Assembly (NCBI RefSeq): GCF_003399645.1
Contig: NZ_NBXD01000007.1
Span: forward strand, 124,001-188,000
Reading direction: 5' to 3'
Length of the DNA stretch: 64,000 nt
From: Subtercola boreus
Lineage (GTDB): Bacteria > Actinomycetota > Actinomycetes > Actinomycetales > Microbacteriaceae
A program made the translations under genes and the position numbers. Below the pieces are notes generated by a model. It searched no databases, had not been told where the DNA came from, and worked only from the letters and a program-made list of their open reading frames with translations. Each line of letters opens with the position of its first letter. Position 1 is the first letter of the stretch. Of this stretch, positions 16,647-25,011 are shown piece by piece.

Positions 16647-18194
16647 ATGAAGCTCGAACTGCGCGGCATCACGAAACGTTTCGGGTCGCTCACAGCGAAC
16701 GACCACATCGACCTGGTCGTGAGGCCCGGCGAGATCCATGCCCTCCTCGGGGAGAACGGCGCCGGCAAGTCGACGCTGATGAACGTGCTCTACGGCCTCT
16801 ACCAGGCCGACGAGGGCGAGATCCTCCTCGACGAGAAGGCGCAGCACTTCGCTGGCCCGGGCGACGCGATGGCTGCGGGCATCGGCATGGTGCACCAGCA
16901 CTTCATGCTCATTCCCGTCTTCACGGTGGCCGAGAACGTGATGCTCGGCAACGAGCAGACAAAAGCCGGTGGCCGGCTCGACCTGGCCGCTGCCCGTGCT
17001 CGCGTGCGCGAGATCAGCGCCCGGTTCGGTTTCGATCTCGATCCGGATGCGCTGGTCGACGATCTGCCCGTGGGCGTGCAGCAGCGGGTCGAGATCATCA
17101 AGGCCCTCTCCCGCGACGCGAAGGTACTGGTCTTCGACGAGCCGACCGCCGTTCTCACGCCCCAGGAGACCGACGAGCTGATGGTCATCATGGGCCAGCT
17201 GCGCGATGCGGGAACGTCGATCGTCTTCATCACACACAAACTGCGCGAGGTGAGGGAGATCGCCGACCGCATCACGATCATCCGGCTCGGCAGGGTCGTC
17301 GGCGAGGCCGCCCCCACCGCATCGAACGCCGAACTCGCCTCCCTGATGGTCGGCCGATCCGTCGAGCTGACCGTGCACAAGGAGCTGGCGAAGCCGGGCG
17401 ATGAGGCCCTCGTCGTGCGCGACCTGTCGGTCATCGACGCGCTCGGCCAGCTCGTGGTGAACAACGTGAGTTTCGAAGTGCGGCGCGGCGAGGTACTCGC
17501 CATCGCGGGGGTGCAGGGCAACGGCCAGACCGAGCTCAGCGAGGCCATCATCGGGCTGCAGGAGAAGGTGCTCGGCTCGATCACGCTCGACGGCCAGTCG
17601 CTGGTGGGCATGAGCGTCAGCCGGGTGCTCGAGGCGGGGGTCGGCTTCGTTCCCGAAGACCGCAACCACGACGGGCTGGTCGGTGAGTTCACCATCGCCG
17701 AGAACCTGATGCTCGACCGCTCCAACACGGCCCCCTTCGTCAAGCGCGGCACTCTGCAGCTCGCATACCTCAACCAGTTCGCCGAGGAGAAGACGAGGGA
17801 GTTCGATGTGCGTTCGCAGGGCATTCAGACTCCCGTCGGCCGCCTCTCCGGCGGTAACCAGCAGAAGGTCGTGCTGGCCCGGGAGCTGAGCCGCGACCTG
17901 CGACTGTTCGTTGCCGCGCAACCGACCCGGGGCATCGACGTCGGTTCCATCGAGTTCGTGCACAAGCGCATCGTCGAGACGCGGGATGCCGGTGTTCCGG
18001 TCATCGTCGTCTCGACCGAACTCGACGAGGTCACCGCCCTGGCCGACCGCATCGCGGTGATGTACCGGGGCAGCATCGTCGGCATCGTGCCGGGCAACAC
18101 CTCCCGAGACGTACTCGGTCTCATGATGGCCGGCGAAGTGCCCGACGTGATCACCACCGTCAGGGCCGACCAGATAGAAGGAGCGCTTCTGTGA
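16647..18194 (+). CDS. Nucleoside ABC transporter ATP-binding protein (double NBD)
   Basis: Energises the BMP-dependent nucleoside importer. The 515-aa protein holds two nucleotide-binding domains in tandem, as in sugar and nucleoside importers of the RbsA/YufO type. The first has Walker A GENGAGKST, signature-like LPVGVQQRVEI and Walker B VLVFDEPTA. The second has the degenerate Walker A GVQGNGQTE and a good signature LSGGNQQKVVLAREL. The C-terminus overlaps the next gene by GTGA. Membership is clear from domain order and the two permease neighbours. Confidence 0.96.
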   Translation: MKLELRGITKRFGSLTANDHIDLVVRPGEIHALLGENGAGKSTLMNVLYGLYQADEGEILLDEKAQHFAGPGDAMAAGIGMVHQHFMLIPVFTVAENVMLGNEQTKAGGRLDLAAARARVREISARFGFDLDPDALVDDLPVGVQQRVEIIKALSRDAKVLVFDEPTAVLTPQETDELMVIMGQLRDAGTSIVFITHKLREVREIADRITIIRLGRVVGEAAPTASNAELASLMVGRSVELTVHKELAKPGDEALVVRDLSVIDALGQLVVNNVSFEVRRGEVLAIAGVQGNGQTELSEAIIGLQEKVLGSITLDGQSLVGMSVSRVLEAGVGFVPEDRNHDGLVGEFTIAENLMLDRSNTAPFVKRGTLQLAYLNQFAEEKTREFDVRSQGIQTPVGRLSGGNQQKVVLARELSRDLRLFVAAQPTRGIDVGSIEFVHKRIVETRDAGVPVIVVSTELDEVTALADRIAVMYRGSIVGIVPGNTSRDVLGLMMAGEVPDVITTVRADQIEGALL

Positions 18195-19486
18195 GCGACA
18201 CTGCAGTTGCGGCCACGCCGCAGTCCCCGTCGGGCGGATCGTCGACCCCGGCACCGGCCGGCACCCCGGTGGCCCCGGCGCCCCGGTCGAACCAGATCCT
18301 CCGCGACATCCTGGGCGGCAGTGTCGTCATCTCGATCCTGGCGGTCGTGCTGGCCCTCGTGGCGGGCGGCATCCTGATCGCCCTGACCGACGAAGACGTG
18401 CAGACCGCGTCGGGATACTTCTTCTCGCGGCCCGGCGACACGCTGCAGGCCATCTGGATTGCGGTGTCGGGTGCCTACAGCGCCCTCTTCCAGGGCTCGG
18501 TGTACAACTTCGGAGCGGTCGACTTCGCGAAGGGCATCAAGCCGCTCACCGACACGCTGACGTTCGCGACGCCGCTCATTGCGGCCGGTCTCGGTGTGGG
18601 GCTGGCGTTCCGCGCGGGCATGTTCAACATCGGCGGCCAGGGGCAGATGCTCATCGCGGCCGCAGCCGCCGGCTGGGTGGGGTACTCGTTTCCCCTGCCC
18701 TACGGCATCCACCTCGTTCTGGCCGTGCTCGCCGGTATCGCCGGTGGCGCTCTCTGGGGTGGGATCGTCGGCCTGTTGAAGGCGCGCACCGGGGCGCACG
18801 AGGTGATCGTCACGATCATGCTGAACTACGTGGCGGTGTACCTCGTCTCCTACATGCTGCGTACCCCCGGCCTGCTGCAGGCGCCGGGCTCGAACAACCC
18901 CAAGACTCCGGCGATGCTGCCGACGGCGGTCTACCCCGACCTGCTGGGGTCGTCGTACAACCTGCACGCGGGGCTGCTCGTGTCCGTCGCGGCGACGGTC
19001 TTCGTGTGGTGGCTGCTGTCGCGCTCGAGCCTCGGGTTCAAGTTCCGGGCGGTCGGGGTCAACCCGAACGCTGCCCGGGTCGCGGGCATCGACGTGAAGC
19101 GCTCGTACGTCACCGTGATGCTGATCTCGGGTGGCCTGGTCGGCCTCGCCGCGGTGGCCCAGGTGCTCGGAACCGTCACCTCGGGCTTTTCGTCGGGCAT
19201 CGACGCCGGCATCGGGTTCGACGCCATCACCGTGGCACTGCTCGGCCGGTCGAGGCCCTGGGGCATCTTCGTGGCCGGCATCCTGTTCGGCGCGTTCAAG
19301 GCCGGTGGGTTCTCCATGCAGGCCGGTGAAGGCATCCCCGTCGACATCGTGCTCGTCGTGCAGTCGCTCATCGTGCTGTTCATCGCGGCGCCTCCGCTGG
19401 TGCGGGCCGTGTTCCGGCTTCCGACGCCGGGCGTCACTGGTAAGAAGAAGCCGGTCAGACTGGCGAAGGCGGTAGCAGCGAAATGA
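18191..19486 (+). CDS. Nucleoside ABC transporter permease 1
   Basis: Membrane subunit of the importer, YufP/BPD_transp_2 type, 431 aa. The N-terminus is rich in Ser, Pro and Ala for about 35 residues, then comes a first helix. An extracytoplasmic segment precedes about eight helices, with the family motif FRAGMFNIGGQGQMLIAA and ARTGAHEVIVTIMLNYVAVYL. The start is GTG 18191, with AAGGAG eight bases upstream, overlapping the ATPase stop. The 3' end overlaps the next permease by ATGA. Confidence 0.95.
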   Translation: MSDTAVAATPQSPSGGSSTPAPAGTPVAPAPRSNQILRDILGGSVVISILAVVLALVAGGILIALTDEDVQTASGYFFSRPGDTLQAIWIAVSGAYSALFQGSVYNFGAVDFAKGIKPLTDTLTFATPLIAAGLGVGLAFRAGMFNIGGQGQMLIAAAAAGWVGYSFPLPYGIHLVLAVLAGIAGGALWGGIVGLLKARTGAHEVIVTIMLNYVAVYLVSYMLRTPGLLQAPGSNNPKTPAMLPTAVYPDLLGSSYNLHAGLLVSVAATVFVWWLLSRSSLGFKFRAVGVNPNAARVAGIDVKRSYVTVMLISGGLVGLAAVAQVLGTVTSGFSSGIDAGIGFDAITVALLGRSRPWGIFVAGILFGAFKAGGFSMQAGEGIPVDIVLVVQSLIVLFIAAPPLVRAVFRLPTPGVTGKKKPVRLAKAVAAK

Positions 19487-20901
19487 GTTCTCAACTCTCC
19501 GGCCCGGGCAGCACGGCGGGTGCCACCGACCTCGCGGGTGACGGCAACCTCGCCGGTGCCGGCAATCTCGCGGGTGCCGGCAATCTCGCGGTCGAGGTCT
19601 CCGACCCGGCGACCGTGTCGTCGGCGACGCAACACGACAGGCCCGACTCGTCGAACGGGCTCGCGCGCACCATCGTGAAGTCCTGGAAGGCGCCGATCGC
19701 CTTCGGCATCTTCACCCTGATAGCGCTGGTGCTGTTCATCGTGCTCGGTCGCGACGGCATATCGACGTTCCAGCTCTCGAACAGCAACGATCTCATCCAG
19801 CTGCCGGTGGTGGAGACACCCACCCGCCTCGCCGGGGTCATCACGACCATCCTGCTGGCTGCCATCACCGTGCTGGCGTGGCTCCGCGTGCGGGCCAACC
19901 GTCGCGTTCCGCTCTGGCTGACGAGCATCTTCGGTGTGCTCTTCCTCTTCGGCTTCCTGGCCTGGGCCGCGGCGGGGCAGACACTGCCGGTTCCCGGCCT
20001 GCTCGTCGGAACGGTGTCGCTCTCGGTGCCTCTGATCTTCGGCGCGATGGGCGGCGTCATCTCCGAGCGGGTCGGTGTGGTGAACGTCGCGATCGAGGGC
20101 CAGCTGCTGGCCGGTGCGTTCGCGTCGGCGGTCGTCGCGACCATCACGGGCTCGCCCTACGTCGGCCTCATCGCGGCGATGGTCGCGGGCATGCTGGTCT
20201 CGTTCGTGCTGGCGGCCTTCGCCATCAAGTACTTCGTCGACCAGGTGATCGTCGGGGTGGTGCTGAACGTGCTGGTCGTCGGCCTCACCAACTTTCTCTA
20301 CTCGCAGGTGCTGTCGAAGAATGCCGAGCTGCTGAACACCCCGCCGCGCTTCGACCGCATCGCCATCCCGGTGCTGAGCGAGATTCCGATCATCGGTCCG
20401 ACGCTCTTCCGCCAGACCATCGTGGTGTACCTCATGTACATCGCGGTGGCCGCGGTGTACTTCGGGCTGTTCCACACGAAGTGGGGGCTCCGCGTGCGGG
20501 CCGTGGGCGAGCATCCGCAGGCCGCCGACACCGTCGGCATCAACGTCAACAGCACCCGTTTTCGCAACGTGCTGCTGGCGGGTGCCATCACCGGATTCGG
20601 TGGGGCGTACTTCACCCTGGTCTCGGTGCCGAGCTTCAACCGGGAGATGACGGCGGGCCTCGGTTATATCGCGCTGGCGGCAGTCATCTTCGGACAGTGG
20701 GATCCCATCAGAGCGACGCTCGCAGCGCTGCTCTTCGGTTTCGCCTCCAACCTGCAGAACGTGCTGGGCATCATCGGTTCACCGGTGCCGAGCGAGTTCA
20801 TGCTCATGCTGCCGTATGTGCTGACCATCTTCGCGGTCGCCGGGCTGGTGGGGCGTTCGAGAGGCCCCGCGGCCTCCGGCAGACCGTACATCAAGTCGTG
20901 A
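19483..20901 (+). CDS. Nucleoside ABC transporter permease 2
   Basis: Partner permease of the importer, YufQ type, 472 aa, longer than usual because of a non-conserved N-terminal stretch of about 60 residues. That stretch contains a repeated six-residue unit (NLAGAG-like, encoded at 19531-19584). The conserved core has GAMGGVISERVGVVNVAIEG, DQVIVGVVLNVLVVGLTNF and VGEHPQAADTVGINV. The start ATG overlaps the preceding stop. The gene lies 10 bp ahead of cdd, so uptake and deamination of pyrimidine nucleosides are probably co-expressed. Confidence 0.95.
   Translation: MSSQLSGPGSTAGATDLAGDGNLAGAGNLAGAGNLAVEVSDPATVSSATQHDRPDSSNGLARTIVKSWKAPIAFGIFTLIALVLFIVLGRDGISTFQLSNSNDLIQLPVVETPTRLAGVITTILLAAITVLAWLRVRANRRVPLWLTSIFGVLFLFGFLAWAAAGQTLPVPGLLVGTVSLSVPLIFGAMGGVISERVGVVNVAIEGQLLAGAFASAVVATITGSPYVGLIAAMVAGMLVSFVLAAFAIKYFVDQVIVGVVLNVLVVGLTNFLYSQVLSKNAELLNTPPRFDRIAIPVLSEIPIIGPTLFRQTIVVYLMYIAVAAVYFGLFHTKWGLRVRAVGEHPQAADTVGINVNSTRFRNVLLAGAITGFGGAYFTLVSVPSFNREMTAGLGYIALAAVIFGQWDPIRATLAALLFGFASNLQNVLGIIGSPVPSEFMLMLPYVLTIFAVAGLVGRSRGPAASGRPYIKS
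19531..19584 (+). repeat. Three in-frame 18-bp repeats in the permease 2 gene
   Basis: Units CTCGCGGGTGACGGCAAC, CTCGCCGGTGCCGGCAAT and CTCGCGGGTGCCGGCAAT encode repeated Leu-Ala-Gly-X-Gly-Asn in the cytoplasmic N-terminus. A degenerate further half-unit precedes them. Such repeats can change copy number by slippage. Confidence 0.85.
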
Positions 20902-20911
20902 GGACAGTTCT

Positions 20912-21343
20912 ATGACCGATTCATCGCCCGCCGTCGATTGGGACGCCCTGCGTGCCATCGCGAACGAAGCCGCCACGCACGCCTATGTGCCGTACTCGAA
21001 GTTCCCGGTCGGGGTGGCGGCGATCGTCGACGACGGGCGCATCATCTCGGGAGCCAACGTCGAGAACGCCTCCTATGGTCTGACCCTCTGCGCGGAGTGC
21101 GCGCTCGTGTCGTCGCTGCACATGACGGGCGGCGGCAAGCTCGTGGCGTTCACCTGCGTCGACGGCCAGGGCGGCGCGCTGATGCCCTGCGGGCGGTGCC
21201 GGCAGCTGCTGTACGAACACTCCGCCGAGGGGATGCTGCTCGAGACGGTGTCGGGCATCCGCACGATCGACGAAGTGCTGCCCGATGCGTTCGGGCCGCG
21301 CACGCTGGTGGAGTACAGCGCGTCGACGCCGGCCGCCTCATGA
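20912..21343 (+). CDS. cdd: Cytidine deaminase
   Basis: Converts cytidine or deoxycytidine to uridine or deoxyuridine. It is the short tetrameric type, 143 aa. Zinc-site motifs are NVENASYGLTLCAECAL, with the catalytic Glu after the first Cys, and MPCGRCRQLLYE. It starts at ATG 20912, 10 bp after permease 2, and its stop overlaps the thymidine phosphorylase start (ATGA). It therefore belongs to the transporter operon and handles imported pyrimidine nucleosides. Confidence 0.96.
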   Translation: MTDSSPAVDWDALRAIANEAATHAYVPYSKFPVGVAAIVDDGRIISGANVENASYGLTLCAECALVSSLHMTGGGKLVAFTCVDGQGGALMPCGRCRQLLYEHSAEGMLLETVSGIRTIDEVLPDAFGPRTLVEYSASTPAAS

Positions 21344-22638
21344 GCGTCGAAGCCCACGACGTCATCGACCTGATCCGCACCAAGCGTGACGGCGGGGTGC
21401 TCAGTACTTCGCAGATCGACTGGATGGTCGATGCCTACACCCGCGAATACATCGAGGATGCGCAGATGGCGGCGATGGCGATGGCGATCCTGCTGAACGG
21501 CATGGGGCGGCCCGAGATCCGCGACCTGACGCTGGCGATGATCGCGAGCGGCGAAACGATGAGTTTCGCAGGGCTCGGCAAGACGACCGTCGACAAGCAC
21601 TCCACGGGCGGAGTGGGCGACAAGATCACCCTGCCGCTGATGCCGCTGGTCGCGTCGTTCGGCGTCGCGGTGCCGCAGCTCTCCGGGCGGGGGCTCGGGC
21701 ACACGGGTGGCACGCTCGACAAGCTGGAGAGCATCCCGGGCTGGCGGGCATCCCTGTCGAACGAGGAGATGTTCGCGCAACTGCGGGATGCTGGAGGGGT
21801 GATCTGCGCCGCGGGCAGCGGGCTCGCGCCGGCCGACAAGAAGCTCTACGCTCTTCGCGACATCACGGGTACCGTCGAGTCGATTCCGTTGATCGCGTCA
21901 TCGATCATGAGCAAGAAGATCGCCGAGGGCACTGCAGCGCTGGTGCTCGACGTGAAGTTCGGCTCGGGTGCCTTCATGCAGAACATCGAGCAGTCGCGCG
22001 AGCTGGCGCAGACGATGGTCGACCTGGGCAACGACGCCGGCGTGCTCACGTCGGCGCTGCTGACCGACATGCACCGCCCGCTCGGGCTCGCGATCGGCAA
22101 CGCGAACGAGGTGCGGGAGTCGGTCGAGGTGCTCGCGGGAGGCGGGCCGGCCGACGTGGTGGCGCTCACGCTGGCGCTGGCCTCAGAGATGCTGGCGCTC
22201 GCCGGTCAGCCCGACGCCGATGTGGCGGGGGCGCTCGCGTCGGGGCAGGCGATGGACAGCTGGCGGGCCGTCATCCGTGCGCAGGGCGGCGATCCGGATG
22301 CTGCGTTGCCCGTCGCTCGCGAGACGCACACCGTGCTGGCGCAGACCTCGGGTGTGCTGCTCGAGCAGCTCGCACTGCCGTTCGGGATCGCGGCGTGGCG
22401 TCTCGGGGCCGGCCGGGCTCGGGCCGAGGACCCGGTACAGCACGCCGCGGGCATCGACCTGCACGCGAAGGCGGGCGACACGGTGGTGGCCGGGCAGCCT
22501 CTCTTCACGCTGAGCGCTGACGAGCCCTCGCGCTTCGAGCGTGCCCTGGAGGCCCTCGACGGCGCCTACGCGATCGGCGCCGCCTCGGAGTACGTGCCGC
22601 GCGGCCCCCTCGTGGCGGAGCGGATCGCCCCGCGCTGA
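21340..22638 (+). CDS. deoA: Thymidine phosphorylase
   Basis: Splits thymidine or deoxyuridine with phosphate to base and deoxyribose-1-phosphate. The 432-aa product has the family signature in SGRGLGHTGGTLDKLESIPG and the phosphate site KHSTGGVGDKITLPL. SSIMSKKIAEGTAALVLDVKFGSGAFM follows, and the C-terminal domain holds DLHAKAGDTVVAGQPLF. ATG 21340 overlaps the cdd stop. Last gene of the transporter-salvage operon; a repeat-rich intergenic element follows. Confidence 0.96.
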   Translation: MSVEAHDVIDLIRTKRDGGVLSTSQIDWMVDAYTREYIEDAQMAAMAMAILLNGMGRPEIRDLTLAMIASGETMSFAGLGKTTVDKHSTGGVGDKITLPLMPLVASFGVAVPQLSGRGLGHTGGTLDKLESIPGWRASLSNEEMFAQLRDAGGVICAAGSGLAPADKKLYALRDITGTVESIPLIASSIMSKKIAEGTAALVLDVKFGSGAFMQNIEQSRELAQTMVDLGNDAGVLTSALLTDMHRPLGLAIGNANEVRESVEVLAGGGPADVVALTLALASEMLALAGQPDADVAGALASGQAMDSWRAVIRAQGGDPDAALPVARETHTVLAQTSGVLLEQLALPFGIAAWRLGAGRARAEDPVQHAAGIDLHAKAGDTVVAGQPLFTLSADEPSRFERALEALDGAYAIGAASEYVPRGPLVAERIAPR

Positions 22639-22660
22639 CCATCGCCCCGGCCACACGGGC

Positions 22661-22727
22661 GCAGCGGAATGGACACAGAACCGCACATCCGTGCCGCTAT
22701 TCGCTGCGGAGACGCGAAATCGTGTCC
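22661..22727. repeat. Imperfect inverted repeats at the deoA / nucleoside hydrolase convergent gap
   Basis: GCAGCGGAAT (22661-22670) can pair with ATTCGCTGC (22699-22707), and GGACAC (22671-22676) with GTGTCC (22722-22727). The arms are interleaved, so alternative structures compete. GACACGATTTCG, read in reverse at the right side, also appears at 51429-51440. Confidence 0.45.
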
Positions 22728-22779
22728 AGCAGCAGGGGCGGTGAGGTTGCACGCGCAGGCGCGCCGGTGCGAGTGCGGG

Positions 22780-23727
22780 TTAGAGGGTGGGGTCGCCGAT
22801 GCGGCGGAGTGCGTCGGTCACGAGGGCCCAGAAGCGGGCGTGGTCGAGGGTGACGGCGACCTGGGTGGTGCAGTCGGCGGGGGCGGGGGCGCGGAAGTCG
22901 GCCACCGTCATCCCGAGCGTCAGCGTTCCCGTGAGTTCGATGTCGAGCGGAACGCGTCGCGTGGTCATGATGGTCGGGTCAATCACGTAGGCGACGGCGC
23001 ACGGGTCGTGCACCGGAGGGGAGTCGAAGCCCTGGTGCTCGCGGTAGGTCTCGCCGAAGAACTCGAGCAGCTCGCCGACGAACCGAGCGGGCGCAGTGTC
23101 GATGGCCGCGATCTCTGCGGCGACGGCAGGGGTTGCGAGCGCCTGGTGCGTCAGGTCGAGCCCCACCATCGTCAGCGGCCACGATTCGTTGAAGACGATG
23201 TGCGCGGCCTCCGGGTCGATGATGATGTTGAACTCGCTGGTCGCACTCCAGTTGCCGCCCGCGTAGGCACCGCCCATCAGCACGATCTCGCGCACCCGCG
23301 ACGCGAGGCGCGGCTCCCTGCGCACCGCCATGGCGATATTGGTCAGCCCTGCGGTCGCCACGAGAGTGATCTCGCCGGGCTCGTGCGCCATGACTGTGTC
23401 GATGATGAGGTCGATCGCGTGACGCGGGTCGAGGGTGATGGTGGGCTCGGGCAGCACCGGCCCGTCGAGCCCGGATTCGCCGTGGATGCTCTCGGCGACC
23501 TCGACCTTGCGCACGAGCGGCCGGGCAGCCCCTGCCGCGAACGGAACACGCGTGATTCCCGCGACGCGCGCCACCGCCAAAGCATTGCGCGTGACTTTCT
23601 CGAGCGTCTGGTTGCCGACGACCGTCGTCACAGCAACGAGTTCGACGTCGGGATTGCCGTGTGCCAGGAGCAGGGCGATGGCGTCGTCGTGCCCGGGGTC
23701 GCAGTCGAGAATGATCTTGCGCGGCAT
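22780..23727 (-). CDS. Nucleoside hydrolase, IunH/RihA family
   Basis: Hydrolyses the N-glycosidic bond of ribonucleosides to free base and ribose. The calcium-binding N-terminal signature is present as ILDCDPGHDDAIALLLAHGN. Also seen are ATAGLTNIAMAV, EIVLMGGAYAGGNWSATSEFNI (ribose and base contacts) and SPPVHDPCAVAYV, whose Asp completes the metal site. The length of 315 aa is normal. ATG 23727 has GAAAGG upstream. It is divergent from the SAHH-like gene across a palindrome-rich 79-bp gap. Base preference (purine or pyrimidine) cannot be settled by eye. Confidence 0.94.
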   Translation of the reverse strand: MPRKIILDCDPGHDDAIALLLAHGNPDVELVAVTTVVGNQTLEKVTRNALAVARVAGITRVPFAAGAARPLVRKVEVAESIHGESGLDGPVLPEPTITLDPRHAIDLIIDTVMAHEPGEITLVATAGLTNIAMAVRREPRLASRVREIVLMGGAYAGGNWSATSEFNIIIDPEAAHIVFNESWPLTMVGLDLTHQALATPAVAAEIAAIDTAPARFVGELLEFFGETYREHQGFDSPPVHDPCAVAYVIDPTIMTTRRVPLDIELTGTLTLGMTVADFRAPAPADCTTQVAVTLDHARFWALVTDALRRIGDPTL

Positions 23728-23767
23728 GGGTGCCTTTCAGGTCCGGGGGAGGTCGACAGAAGAATTC

Positions 23768-23794
23768 TATATGAAAATCATGTTCATATATGAA
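23768..23794. promoter_or_regulatory. AT-rich double palindrome, probable IclR operator
   Basis: TATATGAA (23768-23775) and TTCATATA (23783-23790) form an 8-bp inverted repeat with 7-bp spacing. TTCATATATGAA (23783-23794) is itself a perfect 12-bp palindrome. The block stands between the divergent nucleoside hydrolase and SAHH-like genes, in a strikingly AT-rich island. IclR-type regulators often bind such sites and one is encoded two genes away at 25012. Confidence 0.6.
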
Positions 23795-23806
23795 AGGATG
23801 CTCGGC

Positions 23807-25003
23807 ATGATCGAGACGCAGAACACCGCTGATGCAGCATCCGGAGCCCGACGGGTCGAATGGATCCGTTCGCGCATGCCACTGCTCGCCCAGGCCCGCG
23901 AGGACTTTGCCCGCACCCGGCCCTTCGCGGGGCACCGCATCGGTATGTCGCTGCACGTGGAGCCGAAGACCGCGGTGCTGGTCGAGACTCTCGCGGCGGG
24001 TGGCGCCGAGATCGTGGGTACCGGCAACCACGGATCGACGCAGGACGACGTGGTCGCCTACCTGAACCAGAGCGGCATGACCATCTTCGGTCGCCGCGAT
24101 GACGACCTCCAGCAGCACCACGCGAACGTCGCAGCCGTGCTCGATGCCGAGCCGAGCATCCTGCTCGACAACGGCGGCGACCTCGTGGCAGGAGTCGTGT
24201 CGCGCGGCGCGACCGACAGCATCCTGGGCGGAACCGAGGAGACGACCTCGGGCGGCGACAGGCTGCGCACCGAACTGGCCGGTCAGGTGCCGTTTCCGGT
24301 CATCGTGATCAACGACAGCCTGCTCAAGCAGATCGGTGAGAACAAGCATGCGGTGGGGCAGTCTGTCGCCGAGAGCTTCATGCGCATCACGAACCTGATG
24401 GTTCCGGGTACGCGGTTCGTCGTGGTCGGCTACGGCTGGTGCGGTCGCGGGGTGGCGCACTACCTCCGCTCACTCGGAGGCAAGGTCGCGGTCGCCGAGA
24501 TCGACGAGCTGAAGGCGTTCGAGGCGGCGCTCGACGGATTCCGGGTCTCGTCTGTACTCGACCTCGCCTCGTGGGCCGATGTGATCATCACGGCGACGGG
24601 GCGGCCCGGCGTGGTCGGCGCCGACGTCTTCGAGCGGATGCACGACGGCGCCATCCTCGCGAACTGCGGCCACTTCCCGTGGGAGATCGACGTTCCCGCA
24701 CTGCTCGCCTCCGCGACCTCGAGCCGTGCCGTCGACGAGGCGATCGACCGCATCGAACTGCCCGACGGCCGACACCTCGTGCTGCTCGCGCAAGGGCGCA
24801 TGTTCAATCTGGCCGGCCGGTCGCCGAAGGGCAACTCGATCCAGTCGATGGATCTCGGTTTTCTCCTGCAGGTGCTCTCGCTCGAGCGGGTCGCCCTCGA
24901 GGCCCCGCGCGGCACGCTCGCGCCCGGTGCGCAACCGGTGCCCGAGGACATCGAGCGGCTCATCGCCCGGCGCATGCTCTCGGCGATGTCGGCCTCGGAA
25001 TAG
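23807..25003 (+). CDS. Divergent S-adenosylhomocysteine-hydrolase-like enzyme
   Basis: Belongs to the SAHH fold, 398 aa against about 430-490 for true SAHH. The NAD domain is intact: VVVGYGWCGRGVAHYLRSLGG near residues 205-224, and GAILANCGHFPWEID. The catalytic half keeps counterparts of human His55 (His50), Glu156 (Glu145), Lys186 (Lys174) and Asn191 (Asn179). Asp131 becomes Asn122 and Asp190 becomes Glu178. The adenine-reading residues Thr57 and Glu59 become Glu52 and Lys54. The HPSFVMS segment is replaced by PKGNSIQSMD, and the C-terminal KPDHYRY tail is missing. A deaminated or other nucleoside substrate is therefore likely. I chose ATG 23807 for its spacing from AAAGGA; ATG 23798 is possible. 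It is probably co-transcribed with the IclR gene 8 bp downstream. Confidence 0.85.
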   Translation: MIETQNTADAASGARRVEWIRSRMPLLAQAREDFARTRPFAGHRIGMSLHVEPKTAVLVETLAAGGAEIVGTGNHGSTQDDVVAYLNQSGMTIFGRRDDDLQQHHANVAAVLDAEPSILLDNGGDLVAGVVSRGATDSILGGTEETTSGGDRLRTELAGQVPFPVIVINDSLLKQIGENKHAVGQSVAESFMRITNLMVPGTRFVVVGYGWCGRGVAHYLRSLGGKVAVAEIDELKAFEAALDGFRVSSVLDLASWADVIITATGRPGVVGADVFERMHDGAILANCGHFPWEIDVPALLASATSSRAVDEAIDRIELPDGRHLVLLAQGRMFNLAGRSPKGNSIQSMDLGFLLQVLSLERVALEAPRGTLAPGAQPVPEDIERLIARRMLSAMSASE

Positions 25004-25011
25004 TCTTTCGG

